A DNA stretch of 64,000 bases. Source: Caldilineaceae bacterium (GTDB lineage: Bacteria > Chloroflexota > Anaerolineae > Caldilineales > Caldilineaceae). Both the position numbers and the translations under genes were made by a program. How positions within the stretch are numbered: position 1 is the stretch's first letter; every line of letters starts with the position of its first letter. The notes beneath the pieces were generated by a model. That model made no database searches and was not told where the DNA came from. It saw nothing but the letters and a program-made list of their open reading frames with translations. The stretch lies in the NCBI GenBank assembly GCA_022824025.1, contig JAJEBF010000056.1:62001-126000 (forward strand), given 5' to 3'. Shown here in pieces: positions 1 through 9,415 of the stretch.

Positions 1-908
1 TCGAGCCCGATCGCGCTGACCTCACCCGGCCATTCAAACGCTACTTCTTCAATTTCCCCGCCCCGGATGATGCGCAACACGGGCTTTGCGTCCAGATCGG
101 CGCCGGAAAAGATGTCACCATATAGTTCCAGCCTGCCCGCATCGCCGTGAATGACAAAATTGTGGTACCGATGAACTTCATCATTCCAACTGGGATCCAG
201 CGAATGCTGCCGTCTCATTCTCCCTTCAGAGGCAGCTGAACGCGCCATCCAGCCCCACACCATGCTCGCTCTTAGCCCGTTCGTGAACGCCAGAAACGCG
301 ATCCCCGCGTTTTCGCAACGGTGACCGTAGTACTCATAGCCTTCATGCCCGTCCACCTGCCCCAGCAGATGCTCCACCTCCGGCTCGCCCAGCAGCGCCA
401 GCAGCATGTGGATCGTGTGCGTCCCGTCCGTCATCAGGCAGCCGGCCTTGAGCGAGGCCTCCGCTGATATGACCTGGCCAATCGCGCCGTCTGCGATCAG
501 GGACCGGGCGCGCGTGTACTGGGGCATATAGTAGCGCTGGTGGCTGACCGTCAGTCGTGAACCGGACGCCTGGCAGGCCGCCAGCATCTCGTCAGCCTCC
601 GTCAAGTTCAGGGCCATCGGCTTTTCGCACACAATGCCCTTCGTTCCCGCCTGCGCCGCGGCCACCACCATCTCACAATGCAATGCATCATGTGTCACGA
701 CAGACACCAACTCCGGCTTCACCTCAGCCAGCATCTTCCTGTGGTCGGTGAACAATCCCTCGGCGCCCGTCTCCTCGGCGAACGCCTGCAGAGCCTCCTC
801 AGAAATATCGGCCCCCGCAACAATCGGAATGCCCAACTCCTTGTACGCCCGCATATGTCCCCGGGCCATGCGTCCACAACCGATCACCGCGGCTCTATAC
901 TCTGTCAT
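1..908 (-). CDS. Gfo/Idh/MocA family oxidoreductase (3' end outside the window)
   Basis: NAD(P)-dependent sugar or cyclitol dehydrogenase of the Gfo/Idh/MocA family; the substrate cannot be read from the sequence. About 302 codons are present and the reading frame is open to the window edge, so the C-terminus is missing. The N-terminus reads MTEYRAAVIGCGRMARGH, a Rossmann loop of GxGxxA type at residues 8-14, and around residue 95 there is the family motif CEKPMALN with the conserved Lys. The ATG at 908 is preceded by a GGGGAG ribosome site at a good distance. It is the last visible gene of a minus-strand run with a sugar isomerase 68 bases upstream and a carbohydrate ABC transporter further up, which suggests oxidation of an imported sugar. 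Family assignment is secure. Confidence 0.88.
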   Translation of the reverse strand, partial: MTEYRAAVIGCGRMARGHMRAYKELGIPIVAGADISEEALQAFAEETGAEGLFTDHRKMLAEVKPELVSVVTHDALHCEMVVAAAQAGTKGIVCEKPMALNLTEADEMLAACQASGSRLTVSHQRYYMPQYTRARSLIADGAIGQVISAEASLKAGCLMTDGTHTIHMLLALLGEPEVEHLLGQVDGHEGYEYYGHRCENAGIAFLAFTNGLRASMVWGWMARSAASEGRMRRQHSLDPSWNDEVHRYHNFVIHGDAGRLELYGDIFSGADLDAKPVLRIIRGGEIEEVAFEWPGEVSAIGL

Positions 909-976
909 TGCATCATCTCCCCGTTAAACCGTTCAATTGGATCCTATGTGCGCACAACCTGATTGCGGGCCGCCGC

Positions 977-1972
977 TTATGAGCTGCCGTTGAATCGCGC
1001 CACCGTCTCGTCTCGCAGACGCCGCGCGTAGTCGACATTGTACGGTAGGCGGGCCGGAATGACCGCGGCCCAATCGATATCCTTGCTTTCCTCCGGGCGC
1101 GGATGGAGGCCGGCCCGCACCTGCCGCTCGCCGCGCCACAGATGGCGCACAAAGCGGGCCATCCGGGTCGGCGTCAGATCGGTGAAGCTGTTGAGAAATG
1201 CCTCGTCATACATGGGAATCGGGATAAACCCCCCGCTGTCTTCAATGTTCAGATGAACGTCTGGATTGGCCTGGTAAAGTATCTCGACGACAGCGGGCAG
1301 ATCGACCAGCCCGCGGCCCAGGGGCGCGCCCCCCTGCCAGTTATATCCCTCCTCCGTCGGGTAGATGCACGTGTCCTTGAAATGGGTCGTGTGGACGTAA
1401 GGCGCCAGCACTCTCGCCGCGTCGACGGGATCTTCGAGCAGCCCCAAGGCGTTGGCCGTGTCCAGATTGACGCGCACGTGCTTCGAGTCTACATCCTCAA
1501 TGATCCGGACGAGTTCAAGCGACGTCAAATCGACATGGAGCTCCATCGTGATCGTCACGTCATAGTCCGCCGCGATCAGGCTCAGCTCGCGCAGCGCCTG
1601 TGTGGTCAGTTCAATCTGTTCCGCCAGGGTGGGCGAGGCGAAAGTCCGCTCCCTGAGCAGGCCAAAACAGGTATTCAGGATCGGCGCATTCAGTTTTCTC
1701 GCCAGCGTGAAGACCGGCTTCCAATCCGCCACCATTTCGGCCGCGGTCCGGCCGCTCTGCCGCGGGTTGACGCCGCCTCCGGCCAGTTCCAGATAGAGCC
1801 CGTGCGCCTGTGCCTCCGCCGCCAGCCTCTCCACATAGGCATCGTCGCAACCCTCCAACAAACGGGCCGAAAAGTGCAGACCCTCCAAACTGTGCGCTCT
1901 GGTCAGTTCCAGTAGCTCCAGCGGGTCGAGGCTAACCGTCTTAAGTGTCAATGCGTCAAGTCCGACCTTCAT
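977..1972 (-). CDS. Sugar phosphate isomerase/epimerase (AP endonuclease 2-type TIM barrel)
   Basis: A 331-residue TIM-barrel protein of the xylose isomerase-like superfamily (PF01261 type), probably interconverting a sugar, keto-sugar or sugar phosphate. The start is the ATG at 1972 (MKVGLDALTLKTV), chosen because GGAGGC lies just upstream and everything further upstream in this frame is antisense to the preceding gene. Visible family features are the metal-ligand-type motifs TMELHVD near residue 145, VNLDTAN near 170 and HTTHFKDT near 197, and IEDSGG near 240. It sits between the FtsX-like permease (77 bases upstream) and the Gfo/Idh oxidoreductase; isomerase plus Gfo/Idh pairs are common in sugar and inositol catabolic operons. 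The exact substrate is unknown. Confidence 0.85.
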   Translation of the reverse strand: MKVGLDALTLKTVSLDPLELLELTRAHSLEGLHFSARLLEGCDDAYVERLAAEAQAHGLYLELAGGGVNPRQSGRTAAEMVADWKPVFTLARKLNAPILNTCFGLLRERTFASPTLAEQIELTTQALRELSLIAADYDVTITMELHVDLTSLELVRIIEDVDSKHVRVNLDTANALGLLEDPVDAARVLAPYVHTTHFKDTCIYPTEEGYNWQGGAPLGRGLVDLPAVVEILYQANPDVHLNIEDSGGFIPIPMYDEAFLNSFTDLTPTRMARFVRHLWRGERQVRAGLHPRPEESKDIDWAAVIPARLPYNVDYARRLRDETVARFNGSS

Positions 1973-2049
1973 AACGCCTCCAATCTTTGGGGGCCGGCTA
2001 CCAGATCCGCCGGCGGCCGGCCGTTGTTTTCGTCCCCCAGCCGCTTCGG

Positions 2050-4926
2050 TCAGGCCAGGGCTTCGCCCATCTTTACCGCCTGGAAGGTCTTCATTCGCAT
2101 CAGCAGCCATAGCGTGCCCACCGCGGCCATCAGCACCATGAATAGCATCGCCAGCACCAGCTGCGCCACATCGTCCCACGCGATCTGCACGACAAACGGC
2201 GGGATCAGATCGGACTGCTCGTATCCGATCTGGTAGAAGGGAATGAACAGGTAGCTGCTCAGCAGCCCCAGGTAGCTGCCGGCGGCGATTCCCGCTGTCG
2301 TAACCGTAATCTGTTCGCTGCCGAGGGAAAGAACAAGCTGACTCGTCGACAGCCCCATCGCCCGCAAGATGCCCAGCTGAATGAATCGCTGCCGAAACGA
2401 CAGCGCTGAATAGATCACCAGCGCCAACATGCTCAACATCGCGACCGCAATAAAGCCTACCGACAAGAATCCGAACAGACCCACCCGCGATGGCCTTGCC
2501 TGCGCCTCCGCCAACTCCGTGTGCGCGTCTTCCATGGCAAGAATCCTGTAACCCAGCTCGTCCAATGAACTTGCCAATAACTCCGGATCGATCGCCTCCT
2601 CCGTGGCCAGCCAAACACGGTAAGGCGTCTCGTGCCCCAAAAGCGAGAAAACATAGTTCAGATTGGCGACGAAAAATTCGCCGTCCTGCGGATATACCGT
2701 AGGGAAAAACGCCATCGCCCCCACAATCTGAAAATCGAACGTCGCATTGCTCGTCGGGACGAGGCCGCTCAACGCGATTGAATCTCCGATCTGCAGGCCG
2801 AGCTCCTCCAGCATCGACTGGCTTACAATGACGCCGCTTTGTTCCAGAGCCAGCGCGTTCATCAGCGAGCCAAGAGAGTCGTCAGCAAAATCCGGCCGAA
2901 AATAGGCGACCTCGGGGAACTGGCTGCGGTCAATCCCGAATAACCGCCCGTTGACCAGTCTGCCGCCAATACGCGTGGCAACAGGAAACTCACCAATCCG
3001 GGTCGCCGCTCTCACCCCGGGCGCCTGCCGGTGTTCCTCAACCGGCAGATTGATCCAGACGAATTCTTCCTCCTGCTCCTCCCCTGTCCCGTTTTCATCG
3101 GGAGGGAGCATACGCAGGGCCGCCCCTTCGGTAAGGGTGACGTCGGCCCCGACCTCGTAAAAGATGCGCGCCACCAGGTTGGCGTCAAGCGTTCGCGCCA
3201 TCGACGCCGTGAAAGTTCCCAGGCTGGTGGTCAGTATGAGCAGCAGAAGCAAGCTGGTGTAAACCCTGCCCGTTCGGGCGAGATTGTAGAATGCCAACAA
3301 CATCGAAACCCCGCCCATGCGTGACCACAACAGACTCAGGAGCGCCGCGATCAGCGGGAAAAGACGGACGGCAACGAGCGCGACGGCCAGAATAAAGAGC
3401 GCCGGCGCCAGAAAGAGCAGCGGATTGTCCAGGGGATCGCTGGGTACGTCGGACTGTAGAAAGGCGATCCGCCCCTGCGTCTTGAGAAGATAGTATCCGT
3501 AACTCGCAACGAGCAGGAGCAGGAAGTCCAGGTAGGAACGCTCCCAGAAGGAGCGACGTTGCCGCCGGCTTACCTCCTGTTTGGCCTCGACGATGGCCAG
3601 TCGCGCCGCGCCCATAGCCGGCAGCACTGTCGCGAGCAGCGCGCCCACAATCGCGAAGAACGTATAGGTCATACTGGTCGTCGTCGTTTCGATCTGCAGG
3701 GGCGTCTGGGCGTCAAAAGTCATGAAATAACGTGTCCCGCCAATGAACTGCGCCACAACTCGCCCCAATGCCGGCCCAACTGCCAGCGCGACGATGCCAA
3801 GCGTAGCGCCCTGCAGCAGATAGATAGAGAAGACCTGGCCGGTGGTCGCCCCCCGGCTCTTCAGAATTGAAATCTCTATCTGCTGACGCTTCACCGTGCT
3901 GTCGGCGACAAGGACGATAAAGTAGAGAACAAGCCCAAGGATCGGAATGCTGAACAGGAGCAGCAGGATCGCCTGCGCTGCCGCGACCCGCTGGTAGCGC
4001 CGGAGCGCTGAAACAGGCGATAACTCAAGATAGGTAGTCGATATCAGGTTCTTGATCTGCCGGTCAACGTAATTCACCCTGCCCAGGAACCTGTCCACAT
4101 CCTCCGCGCGGACCGAATTGCCGCTCACCACCCTGTACCAGCCGACGTCAGTCAGGGCATGTGGAACCCGCGCCCCAATGTCTCTGATATAGGCACTTTC
4201 AGGGACCAGGAAGACGTTGGCAAAAGACGCTGGCGGCAGATGCCACTCGGCGCCGCCTTCTGCGCGCGGAACCCAGATTCCTGCGATGCGTACCGGCACC
4301 TCCAACCGCTGGATTGCGCCGTTGGCTGTCCGGGCGCTCGGATCGAAGAGCGTATACCTCTCCCCAACCTGCAGTCCGGCCTCTACCGCGAAATGCTCAC
4401 TGACTAAGACGTCAACGATCGCTTCCCCGCCCGCCTCGGCGCCGTCCCCCGCCGGAAAGGCCCCCTCGGCGACGGCAACGAACGCCTCCATCCGGTCGAT
4501 GAACCCCAGGTAGCCGCGCAGCAACGGCTTATCCTGCTGTTCGTATGTCCCGTCCCGCAATGGAAACACCTGGAAAAGATCGCTCTTTACATAGTGCATG
4601 TCCGACCGGTAGGGAAGCCCCAGATCCTGGTTGTAGCGGGTCTCCATATACTGATTCAGGGTCGAATAGTCCTGCCAGGTCGCGCCTTCGACGCTGGAAC
4701 CTTTCACATAGTGATAGAAAAAGGAAAATGCCGACCGATTGGGGACCGTCTGAAGTTCATGTTGCAGTAGTGAACGGTTGGCCGCGTCCGAGTACATCGG
4801 CGGCGCCGATGCCAGCGCCACCACAACGCTCCAACCCAGCAAAAGACAAAGTGTCAGAACCGGTTCAGAACTGAAGCGACGGAGAGCGATTCTCCATAGG
4901 CCAAGATAGCTGTAAATGGAACGCAT
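2050..4926 (-). CDS. FtsX-like/MacB-type permease with duplicated FtsX domains
   Basis: Large inner-membrane permease of about 958 residues. After one N-terminal membrane helix (residues about 15-40) comes a roughly 270-residue extracytoplasmic segment, then an FtsX-type block of three to four helices (about 315-450), a second set of helices, another soluble domain and a C-terminal FtsX block containing FRQRFIQLGILRAMG, the usual cytoplasmic coupling motif. Proteins of this type normally work with a separate ABC ATPase in lipoprotein or peptide export or in mechanotransmission; no ATPase gene is adjacent here. The ATG at 4926 is taken as start; an in-frame TTG at 4959, five bases after the stop of the upstream permease gene, is the alternative. 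It is a paralogue of the gene at 24281-27118. Its presence in a sugar-transport run is odd. Confidence 0.8.
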   Translation of the reverse strand: MRSIYSYLGLWRIALRRFSSEPVLTLCLLLGWSVVVALASAPPMYSDAANRSLLQHELQTVPNRSAFSFFYHYVKGSSVEGATWQDYSTLNQYMETRYNQDLGLPYRSDMHYVKSDLFQVFPLRDGTYEQQDKPLLRGYLGFIDRMEAFVAVAEGAFPAGDGAEAGGEAIVDVLVSEHFAVEAGLQVGERYTLFDPSARTANGAIQRLEVPVRIAGIWVPRAEGGAEWHLPPASFANVFLVPESAYIRDIGARVPHALTDVGWYRVVSGNSVRAEDVDRFLGRVNYVDRQIKNLISTTYLELSPVSALRRYQRVAAAQAILLLLFSIPILGLVLYFIVLVADSTVKRQQIEISILKSRGATTGQVFSIYLLQGATLGIVALAVGPALGRVVAQFIGGTRYFMTFDAQTPLQIETTTTSMTYTFFAIVGALLATVLPAMGAARLAIVEAKQEVSRRQRRSFWERSYLDFLLLLVASYGYYLLKTQGRIAFLQSDVPSDPLDNPLLFLAPALFILAVALVAVRLFPLIAALLSLLWSRMGGVSMLLAFYNLARTGRVYTSLLLLLILTTSLGTFTASMARTLDANLVARIFYEVGADVTLTEGAALRMLPPDENGTGEEQEEEFVWINLPVEEHRQAPGVRAATRIGEFPVATRIGGRLVNGRLFGIDRSQFPEVAYFRPDFADDSLGSLMNALALEQSGVIVSQSMLEELGLQIGDSIALSGLVPTSNATFDFQIVGAMAFFPTVYPQDGEFFVANLNYVFSLLGHETPYRVWLATEEAIDPELLASSLDELGYRILAMEDAHTELAEAQARPSRVGLFGFLSVGFIAVAMLSMLALVIYSALSFRQRFIQLGILRAMGLSTSQLVLSLGSEQITVTTAGIAAGSYLGLLSSYLFIPFYQIGYEQSDLIPPFVVQIAWDDVAQLVLAMLFMVLMAAVGTLWLLMRMKTFQAVKMGEALA

Positions 4927-4964
4927 TGAAATGAACTGGAGAGACCGCAGCGCTTCCAAGCAGC

Positions 4965-5846
4965 TTACATCTTGATGGCGCCGGAGCTAAGCCCTTCGAC
5001 GAAAAGTCGGCTGGTAAAGGCGAACAGGATGATGAGAGGAATCGAAGCGATTACATAACCCGCCATCAGAGGACCCCAGATTGTGTACCAGGCGGTTCGA
5101 AATGCATAGAGTCCAATGGTCAGGGTCATCAGTTCATCGCTACGGAGTGTAACCAGGGGCCAGATGACGTCATTCCACGTGCTCAGCACGTGCATAATTG
5201 CGACAACGCCAAGAATCGACTGTGACAGGGGGATGCCAATATGGCGGAAGACCTGCAGCTCGGTGGCGCCGTCGATTCGCGCCGCTTCGAACATTTCGCC
5301 TGGCAGCGCTTCAAAAAACTGCCGCAGAATGAAAATGGCGAAGACCTGCCCGCTCGCGATATAGGGAGCGATCAGAACCCAGCGGGTATTCAGCAGGCCA
5401 AGGTCCTTGACCAGCAGAAAAGCCGGAATCAATGTGAGCTCACCAGGAACCATTAACAGGGCCAGTACGCCGAAAAAGAAAATCTCCCGCCCCGGGAAAG
5501 GATAGCGGGCAAACGCCCAGGCCGCTATCGCCGCCAGAACAACCATGCCCGCGACCGACGCGCCGCTGGCGATTATGCTGTTATAGATGTAGCGCGAGAC
5601 GATGCGCCATGCATCAGAGTAGTTTTCCGGGTGCAGCGGAAACGTAACAGTAAACGGGAAATGGTCGAACTGGGGAATATCCTTGAACGAGATGATGATC
5701 GTGATGATGAATGGCAGAAACATGAAGAACAAGAAGCCGAGCAATCCCAGATGGCGCCACCAATCCCCTGTGCGCCACGCGCGACGCCAGCTATCGCCCA
5801 TCGTCATCCGCTGGATCGGTTGCGGTTGTCCTTCCAGTACAGTCAT
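4965..5846 (-). CDS. Carbohydrate ABC transporter permease, MalG type
   Basis: Inner-membrane subunit (293 residues) of a CUT1-type sugar importer. It has six predicted membrane helices and the ATPase-docking EAA loop EAARIDGATELQVFRHIGIP at residues about 190-209, well conserved. The ATG at 5846 (MTVLEGQPQP) follows AGGAG at a normal distance; an in-frame upstream Met exists but lacks a site. It lies 87 bases after the MalF-type gene and directly before the FtsX-like gene, in the usual order binding protein, MalF-like, MalG-like. No ATP-binding subunit is encoded in the cluster, so a shared MsmK/UgpC-type ATPase elsewhere in the genome is likely. Confidence 0.93.
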   Translation of the reverse strand: MTVLEGQPQPIQRMTMGDSWRRAWRTGDWWRHLGLLGFLFFMFLPFIITIIISFKDIPQFDHFPFTVTFPLHPENYSDAWRIVSRYIYNSIIASGASVAGMVVLAAIAAWAFARYPFPGREIFFFGVLALLMVPGELTLIPAFLLVKDLGLLNTRWVLIAPYIASGQVFAIFILRQFFEALPGEMFEAARIDGATELQVFRHIGIPLSQSILGVVAIMHVLSTWNDVIWPLVTLRSDELMTLTIGLYAFRTAWYTIWGPLMAGYVIASIPLIILFAFTSRLFVEGLSSGAIKM

Positions 5847-5933
5847 CGTTCTATTCTCCTGTCGCGCCAGCCTCAAGCAACTCCTGCTCGCGGCCTATAC
5901 GCCGGCAATCATTTCTCTCCAACTACCGTCCGC

Positions 5934-6899
5934 CTAGTATTCCCCTGTCTTGACGAACTTCACGTTCAATATCGTCAGACCCATAATCAGCACAAACAGG
6001 AACATCCCGATCGCGGATGCGTATCCCATCTTGTTCCACAAAAACGCGTTGTTGTACATCCATAGCCCGGGAACCATGCTCGCAGTGCCAGGCCCCCCTG
6101 CCGTCATCACGAATACCGCGACCCAGCCCTGCAGGCCGCCGATGACTGCCAGCACAATGATCAACTTGAACTGTCCAAGAATGAGAGGAATGTCGATCGC
6201 GAACAGACGCCGCAGCCCAGAGCATCCGTCTACCAGTGAACTGTCTATCACCTCATCCGATATGCCCTGCAGGCCCGCCAGATAGATAAGCACGGTCACG
6301 CCCCCCACCCACGGGAAGCCCATAAACGTAACTGCGTAGAGAGCGGTCTTCGGGCTCCCCAACCACGGCTGCTGCCAGTCTCCCAGCCCAACGCTTTCCA
6401 GAAACGCATTCAACAGCCCGTGCGTGCCGTCATAGATGAACTGCCACAACAACAAGTTGACGATGCCGGGAACCACCGCCGGCAAGATCGTCAGGACGCG
6501 ATAGGTATACTTGTGTACGTGACTGCGCAGATTGAAGATCAGTTCGGCAACGATGAATGGGAACGTCACAGCGCTGATCACCCGCCAGGAGGTGAGGAGG
6601 CTCACATGCCGCAACGACTTGATGAAGACGTCATCCCTGATGAAGAGCTTCTCGAAATTCCCCAACCCCAGGAACTCCGGCTGCAGACCAATGTCCCACT
6701 GGAAAAAGGCCCTGTAAAGACCCATGAAGGCCGGGTAGTAGTTGAACGTAAGCAGCAGCGCGAAGGTTGGAACCAGCATCAGGTAAACAAATCGGTAGCG
6801 ATAGATACGCTGCCCCAGCGTGCTTTCCCTCTCGCGCGGCACACGCAGGTCTGCCATCGTGGCGTGTGACGCAGGCGCCCGAATCTCTTCTGTTGTCAT
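5934..6899 (-). CDS. Carbohydrate ABC transporter permease, MalF type
   Basis: First membrane subunit (321 residues) of the sugar importer, with a cytoplasmic N-terminus and six predicted helices beginning about residue 35 (RFVYLMLVPTFALLLTFNYY). The EAA loop is present but worn: DSSLVDGCSGLRRLFAIDIP near residues 220-239, keeping the DG and the IP but not EAA itself. The GG-containing helix VFVMTAGGPG near residue 265 is typical of MalF-like subunits. The start at 6899 has an AGGA run only one base away, so translation may instead begin at the Met 14 codons downstream (MADLRV). It sits 144 bases after the binding-protein gene. Confidence 0.92.
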   Translation of the reverse strand: MTTEEIRAPASHATMADLRVPRERESTLGQRIYRYRFVYLMLVPTFALLLTFNYYPAFMGLYRAFFQWDIGLQPEFLGLGNFEKLFIRDDVFIKSLRHVSLLTSWRVISAVTFPFIVAELIFNLRSHVHKYTYRVLTILPAVVPGIVNLLLWQFIYDGTHGLLNAFLESVGLGDWQQPWLGSPKTALYAVTFMGFPWVGGVTVLIYLAGLQGISDEVIDSSLVDGCSGLRRLFAIDIPLILGQFKLIIVLAVIGGLQGWVAVFVMTAGGPGTASMVPGLWMYNNAFLWNKMGYASAIGMFLFVLIMGLTILNVKFVKTGEY

Positions 6900-7043
6900 G
6901 TCCTTTTACCCGTTTCCACTGAGCGGGCGGACCCCACAGATCCTTCACCGCGGGGGCCACCCGCTTTCAGTCGAACAAACCGATCTCAGCGCAATAATCC
7001 AGTTACAACCGGGCGGGTTGTGCCATGGACGGGCGCGCAACGA

Positions 7044-8513
7044 CTAACTGCACTGCCATTCATTCTTGGCAATGGCATCTTCAGCGTACTCAAGCAGCAG
7101 CTCATCGATCTGGGCCGCCGCCTCTTCCTGTGTCACTACGTCCAGCTTGAAGTCGGTCCAGATATTGGCGATCTTCTCGCGCTGCTCTGTGCCGATCTTG
7201 TCCGGATAGGTGACCATGCCGGCCTCGCCCAACCCTTCGGTGATGGCGCGCAACGGCTCTCTCAGATCAGGATTGACGTCAACGCCCTTGATGTTGGGCA
7301 GGAACGTGCCCGTCTCCGAAATCATTCGACCGGCGTTCTGCGGCGCTGTTACATAGCGCAGGAAGTCCACCGCAAGCGGAACGATTCCGTCCTGTTCCGT
7401 CTTGGTCGACACTGCCCACTGGGCCGCGGTCGCGCCGCCGATCGGGGGCGCCGGTTCGCCAATCGCAAACGGCGAATCCGCCTCGGTCACTGTGGGCGCA
7501 TAGAAGCTGCCCCACTCGAAGTCAACCAGCGGGTCGGCCTTCAGGTAGCCAAAGCGCCAGCTGCCGTCCTCAAACACTGCCACATCTTTATTGAGGAACT
7601 TGCGGTTGAAGTCCGCGCCCTCGGCCGCCCAGTCCGGCGCCAGATAGGGGATCAACTGCTTGACCAACCGGAACCATTCACCGTACTCGTCGTTGGTTGC
7701 CCTGTACAGCCCGCTCTGCATGGCGCAGGCCACCTCCTCCAACGAGGCAACGCCGCCGTCAAGGTTGATCAGTTCATCCTTCTGCGCGTAGACCATCGCG
7801 CCAATCTGGGACTGGTACCAGGCCAACCGCGCGTTGGGGATGATCGTGTCCATCAGCGCTTCCTGAATCTCAATCCATTCGCCGTACGTGGACGGCGCCG
7901 CAACCCCCACCTCTTCAAAAACGGTCTTGTTGTAGAAGAAGAAGGTCGTTACCAGGTCGATCGGAACCACATAGTGCTTTCCATCCGGTCCGCGCTTGGC
8001 CTCGGTCGGAACTTCGTAGAACTGGTCCAGCCAGCGTTCGCTGCCCGGGTCACCCGCGCCCACGTAAGGATTCGGCTGTTCGAAGAACGGATCCAGGGGA
8101 ATCCACCAGTTCTTGTCAATCTCATCCTGCACCCAGAAGGAGTGCGTCCATACGATGTGCGGAATCGTGCCGCCAGCCTGGTTCGTGACGATCCACTCAT
8201 GGTCGGCCAGATTGCTCGGCTTCCTGATGATCTCGACCGTGGCCCCAGGATTGTCGGCCATGTACTCATCAGATATGACCTGAATCATGTTGTGGGGCAG
8301 CGGGTTGTTCGGGCCCTGCTCCATGCTTTCCGTGGGCGTGTAGTGCTGGACATAGATCTGCAGGTTGCCCGTCATGCCGGATTCCCCGCTCATCTCGTCT
8401 CCAGCCGCATCCTGGGCCGCTGGCGCAGCGGGCGCGGCGCAGGCCGCCAGCGCGACGCCGGCGCCGGCCATACCCATAGTCTGAAGGAATGAACGTCTGC
8501 TGAGCTTCTTCAT
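7044..8513 (-). CDS. Extracellular sugar-binding lipoprotein (ABC importer)
   Basis: Solute-binding protein of family 1 (PF01547/PF13416 type), 489 residues. The N-terminus has twin arginines followed by a hydrophobic stretch and a lipobox (RRSFLQTMGMAGAGVALAAC, Cys25), so it should be exported by Tat and lipid-anchored on the outer face of the cytoplasmic membrane. An Ala/Pro-rich linker follows, then the two-lobe binding fold with typical segments such as VPIDLVTTFFFYNKTVFEEVG and FEDGSWRFGYL. The ATG at 8513 follows AAGGAG at seven bases. It leads the transporter genes and is probably the most highly translated of them. The sugar is not identifiable. Confidence 0.93.
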   Translation of the reverse strand: MKKLSRRSFLQTMGMAGAGVALAACAAPAAPAAQDAAGDEMSGESGMTGNLQIYVQHYTPTESMEQGPNNPLPHNMIQVISDEYMADNPGATVEIIRKPSNLADHEWIVTNQAGGTIPHIVWTHSFWVQDEIDKNWWIPLDPFFEQPNPYVGAGDPGSERWLDQFYEVPTEAKRGPDGKHYVVPIDLVTTFFFYNKTVFEEVGVAAPSTYGEWIEIQEALMDTIIPNARLAWYQSQIGAMVYAQKDELINLDGGVASLEEVACAMQSGLYRATNDEYGEWFRLVKQLIPYLAPDWAAEGADFNRKFLNKDVAVFEDGSWRFGYLKADPLVDFEWGSFYAPTVTEADSPFAIGEPAPPIGGATAAQWAVSTKTEQDGIVPLAVDFLRYVTAPQNAGRMISETGTFLPNIKGVDVNPDLREPLRAITEGLGEAGMVTYPDKIGTEQREKIANIWTDFKLDVVTQEEAAAQIDELLLEYAEDAIAKNEWQCS

Positions 8514-8692
8514 GCTTTTCTCCTTGAAATGAAGGTTAAAGTGAAATACAGACTTCAGCGTAGTACGCAATCATCCTGCAACTCGAACTTGCCTTCCATA
8601 TGAGTCCGGCATGGACTGAAATCACGTCGCCAAACAAGGCGGACCGAACCCTCCTTCGTTATCGACCTCGCATCCGCTGAAATGCAACCTGT

Positions 8693-9415
8693 TCAATCCT
8701 CCACAATTGCAACGGCCCTCACCGGCGCGCCGGTTGACCCGACCCACTTCACCGGCAGCATCGAGAGCGTGAAGCCGTGCGGCCGCGGAATCTGCTCGAG
8801 GTTGCAGAGATTTTCTACATGATAGTACTCATGCTCGTTCATGACGCGATGGGCTTCCCAAAACTGCTTGCGCTCAAACATCGCCCACACCGGCGGGTCA
8901 AATGTGACCGCGTCAATCCCCATCACCTTCACCCCGCGCTCGATCAGCCAAAGCGTCGCTTCGCGGGTCATGCCGCTGTGCTCGCTCAGGTATCTATCCT
9001 CATCGTTGTAACTGCCCGCCCCCGTCCAGATCAGCACAAGGTCAAGCGGCTTGATCTCGTACTCTATCTTTCGCAGAGCCTCTTCAATATCGGCTGCCGT
9101 GATGCCGGCGCCGTTTTCCTTATGCCGAAAATCCAGAAGCACACCGTCACCGTAGCAGTACTCCAGCGGGATCCCCTCCGGCCCCGGCTTGCCGGGAACA
9201 AGGTGTTTCAACGCGTCTATGTGCGTACCGACATGGTCCCCCAGAATTGTCAGGTAATGGGCCGTCAGCGACGTTACACCATGCTCAGAAGCGCCAATGC
9301 CTTCCGCAAAGCCCTCCCAATCCTCATACATCAACAACGTCGGACGGGTCACCCGCGGGAAGACCACCATGTCGTTGTGAACGGACATACTCAAGTCAAT
9401 GACTGTGCGCCCCAT
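8693..9415 (-). CDS. Cyclase family protein (kynurenine formamidase-like metal hydrolase)
   Basis: A 240-residue metal-dependent hydrolase of the cyclase family (PF04199), related to kynurenine formamidase and isatin hydrolase. The metal-binding signature HxGTHxDxxxH is intact at residues 61-71 (H61, H65, D67, H71), with a later DLVLIWTGAG and a C-terminal HxxxN-type segment around EHEYYHVENL. The ATG at 9415 (MGRTVIDLSMSVHND) follows GGAGAATAGGC; an upstream in-frame Met lacks such a site. It is 180 bases upstream of the sugar-binding lipoprotein gene and on the same strand, so it may be transcribed with the transporter, perhaps acting on a lactone or amide from the imported substrate. The substrate is unknown. 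Confidence 0.88.
   Translation of the reverse strand: MGRTVIDLSMSVHNDMVVFPRVTRPTLLMYEDWEGFAEGIGASEHGVTSLTAHYLTILGDHVGTHIDALKHLVPGKPGPEGIPLEYCYGDGVLLDFRHKENGAGITAADIEEALRKIEYEIKPLDLVLIWTGAGSYNDEDRYLSEHSGMTREATLWLIERGVKVMGIDAVTFDPPVWAMFERKQFWEAHRVMNEHEYYHVENLCNLEQIPRPHGFTLSMLPVKWVGSTGAPVRAVAIVED

Noticed and set aside
7020..8492. A 490-codon plus-strand frame opposite the sugar-binding lipoprotein
   Set aside because: No motif or signal; the minus strand encodes a full Tat lipoprotein of the expected family.
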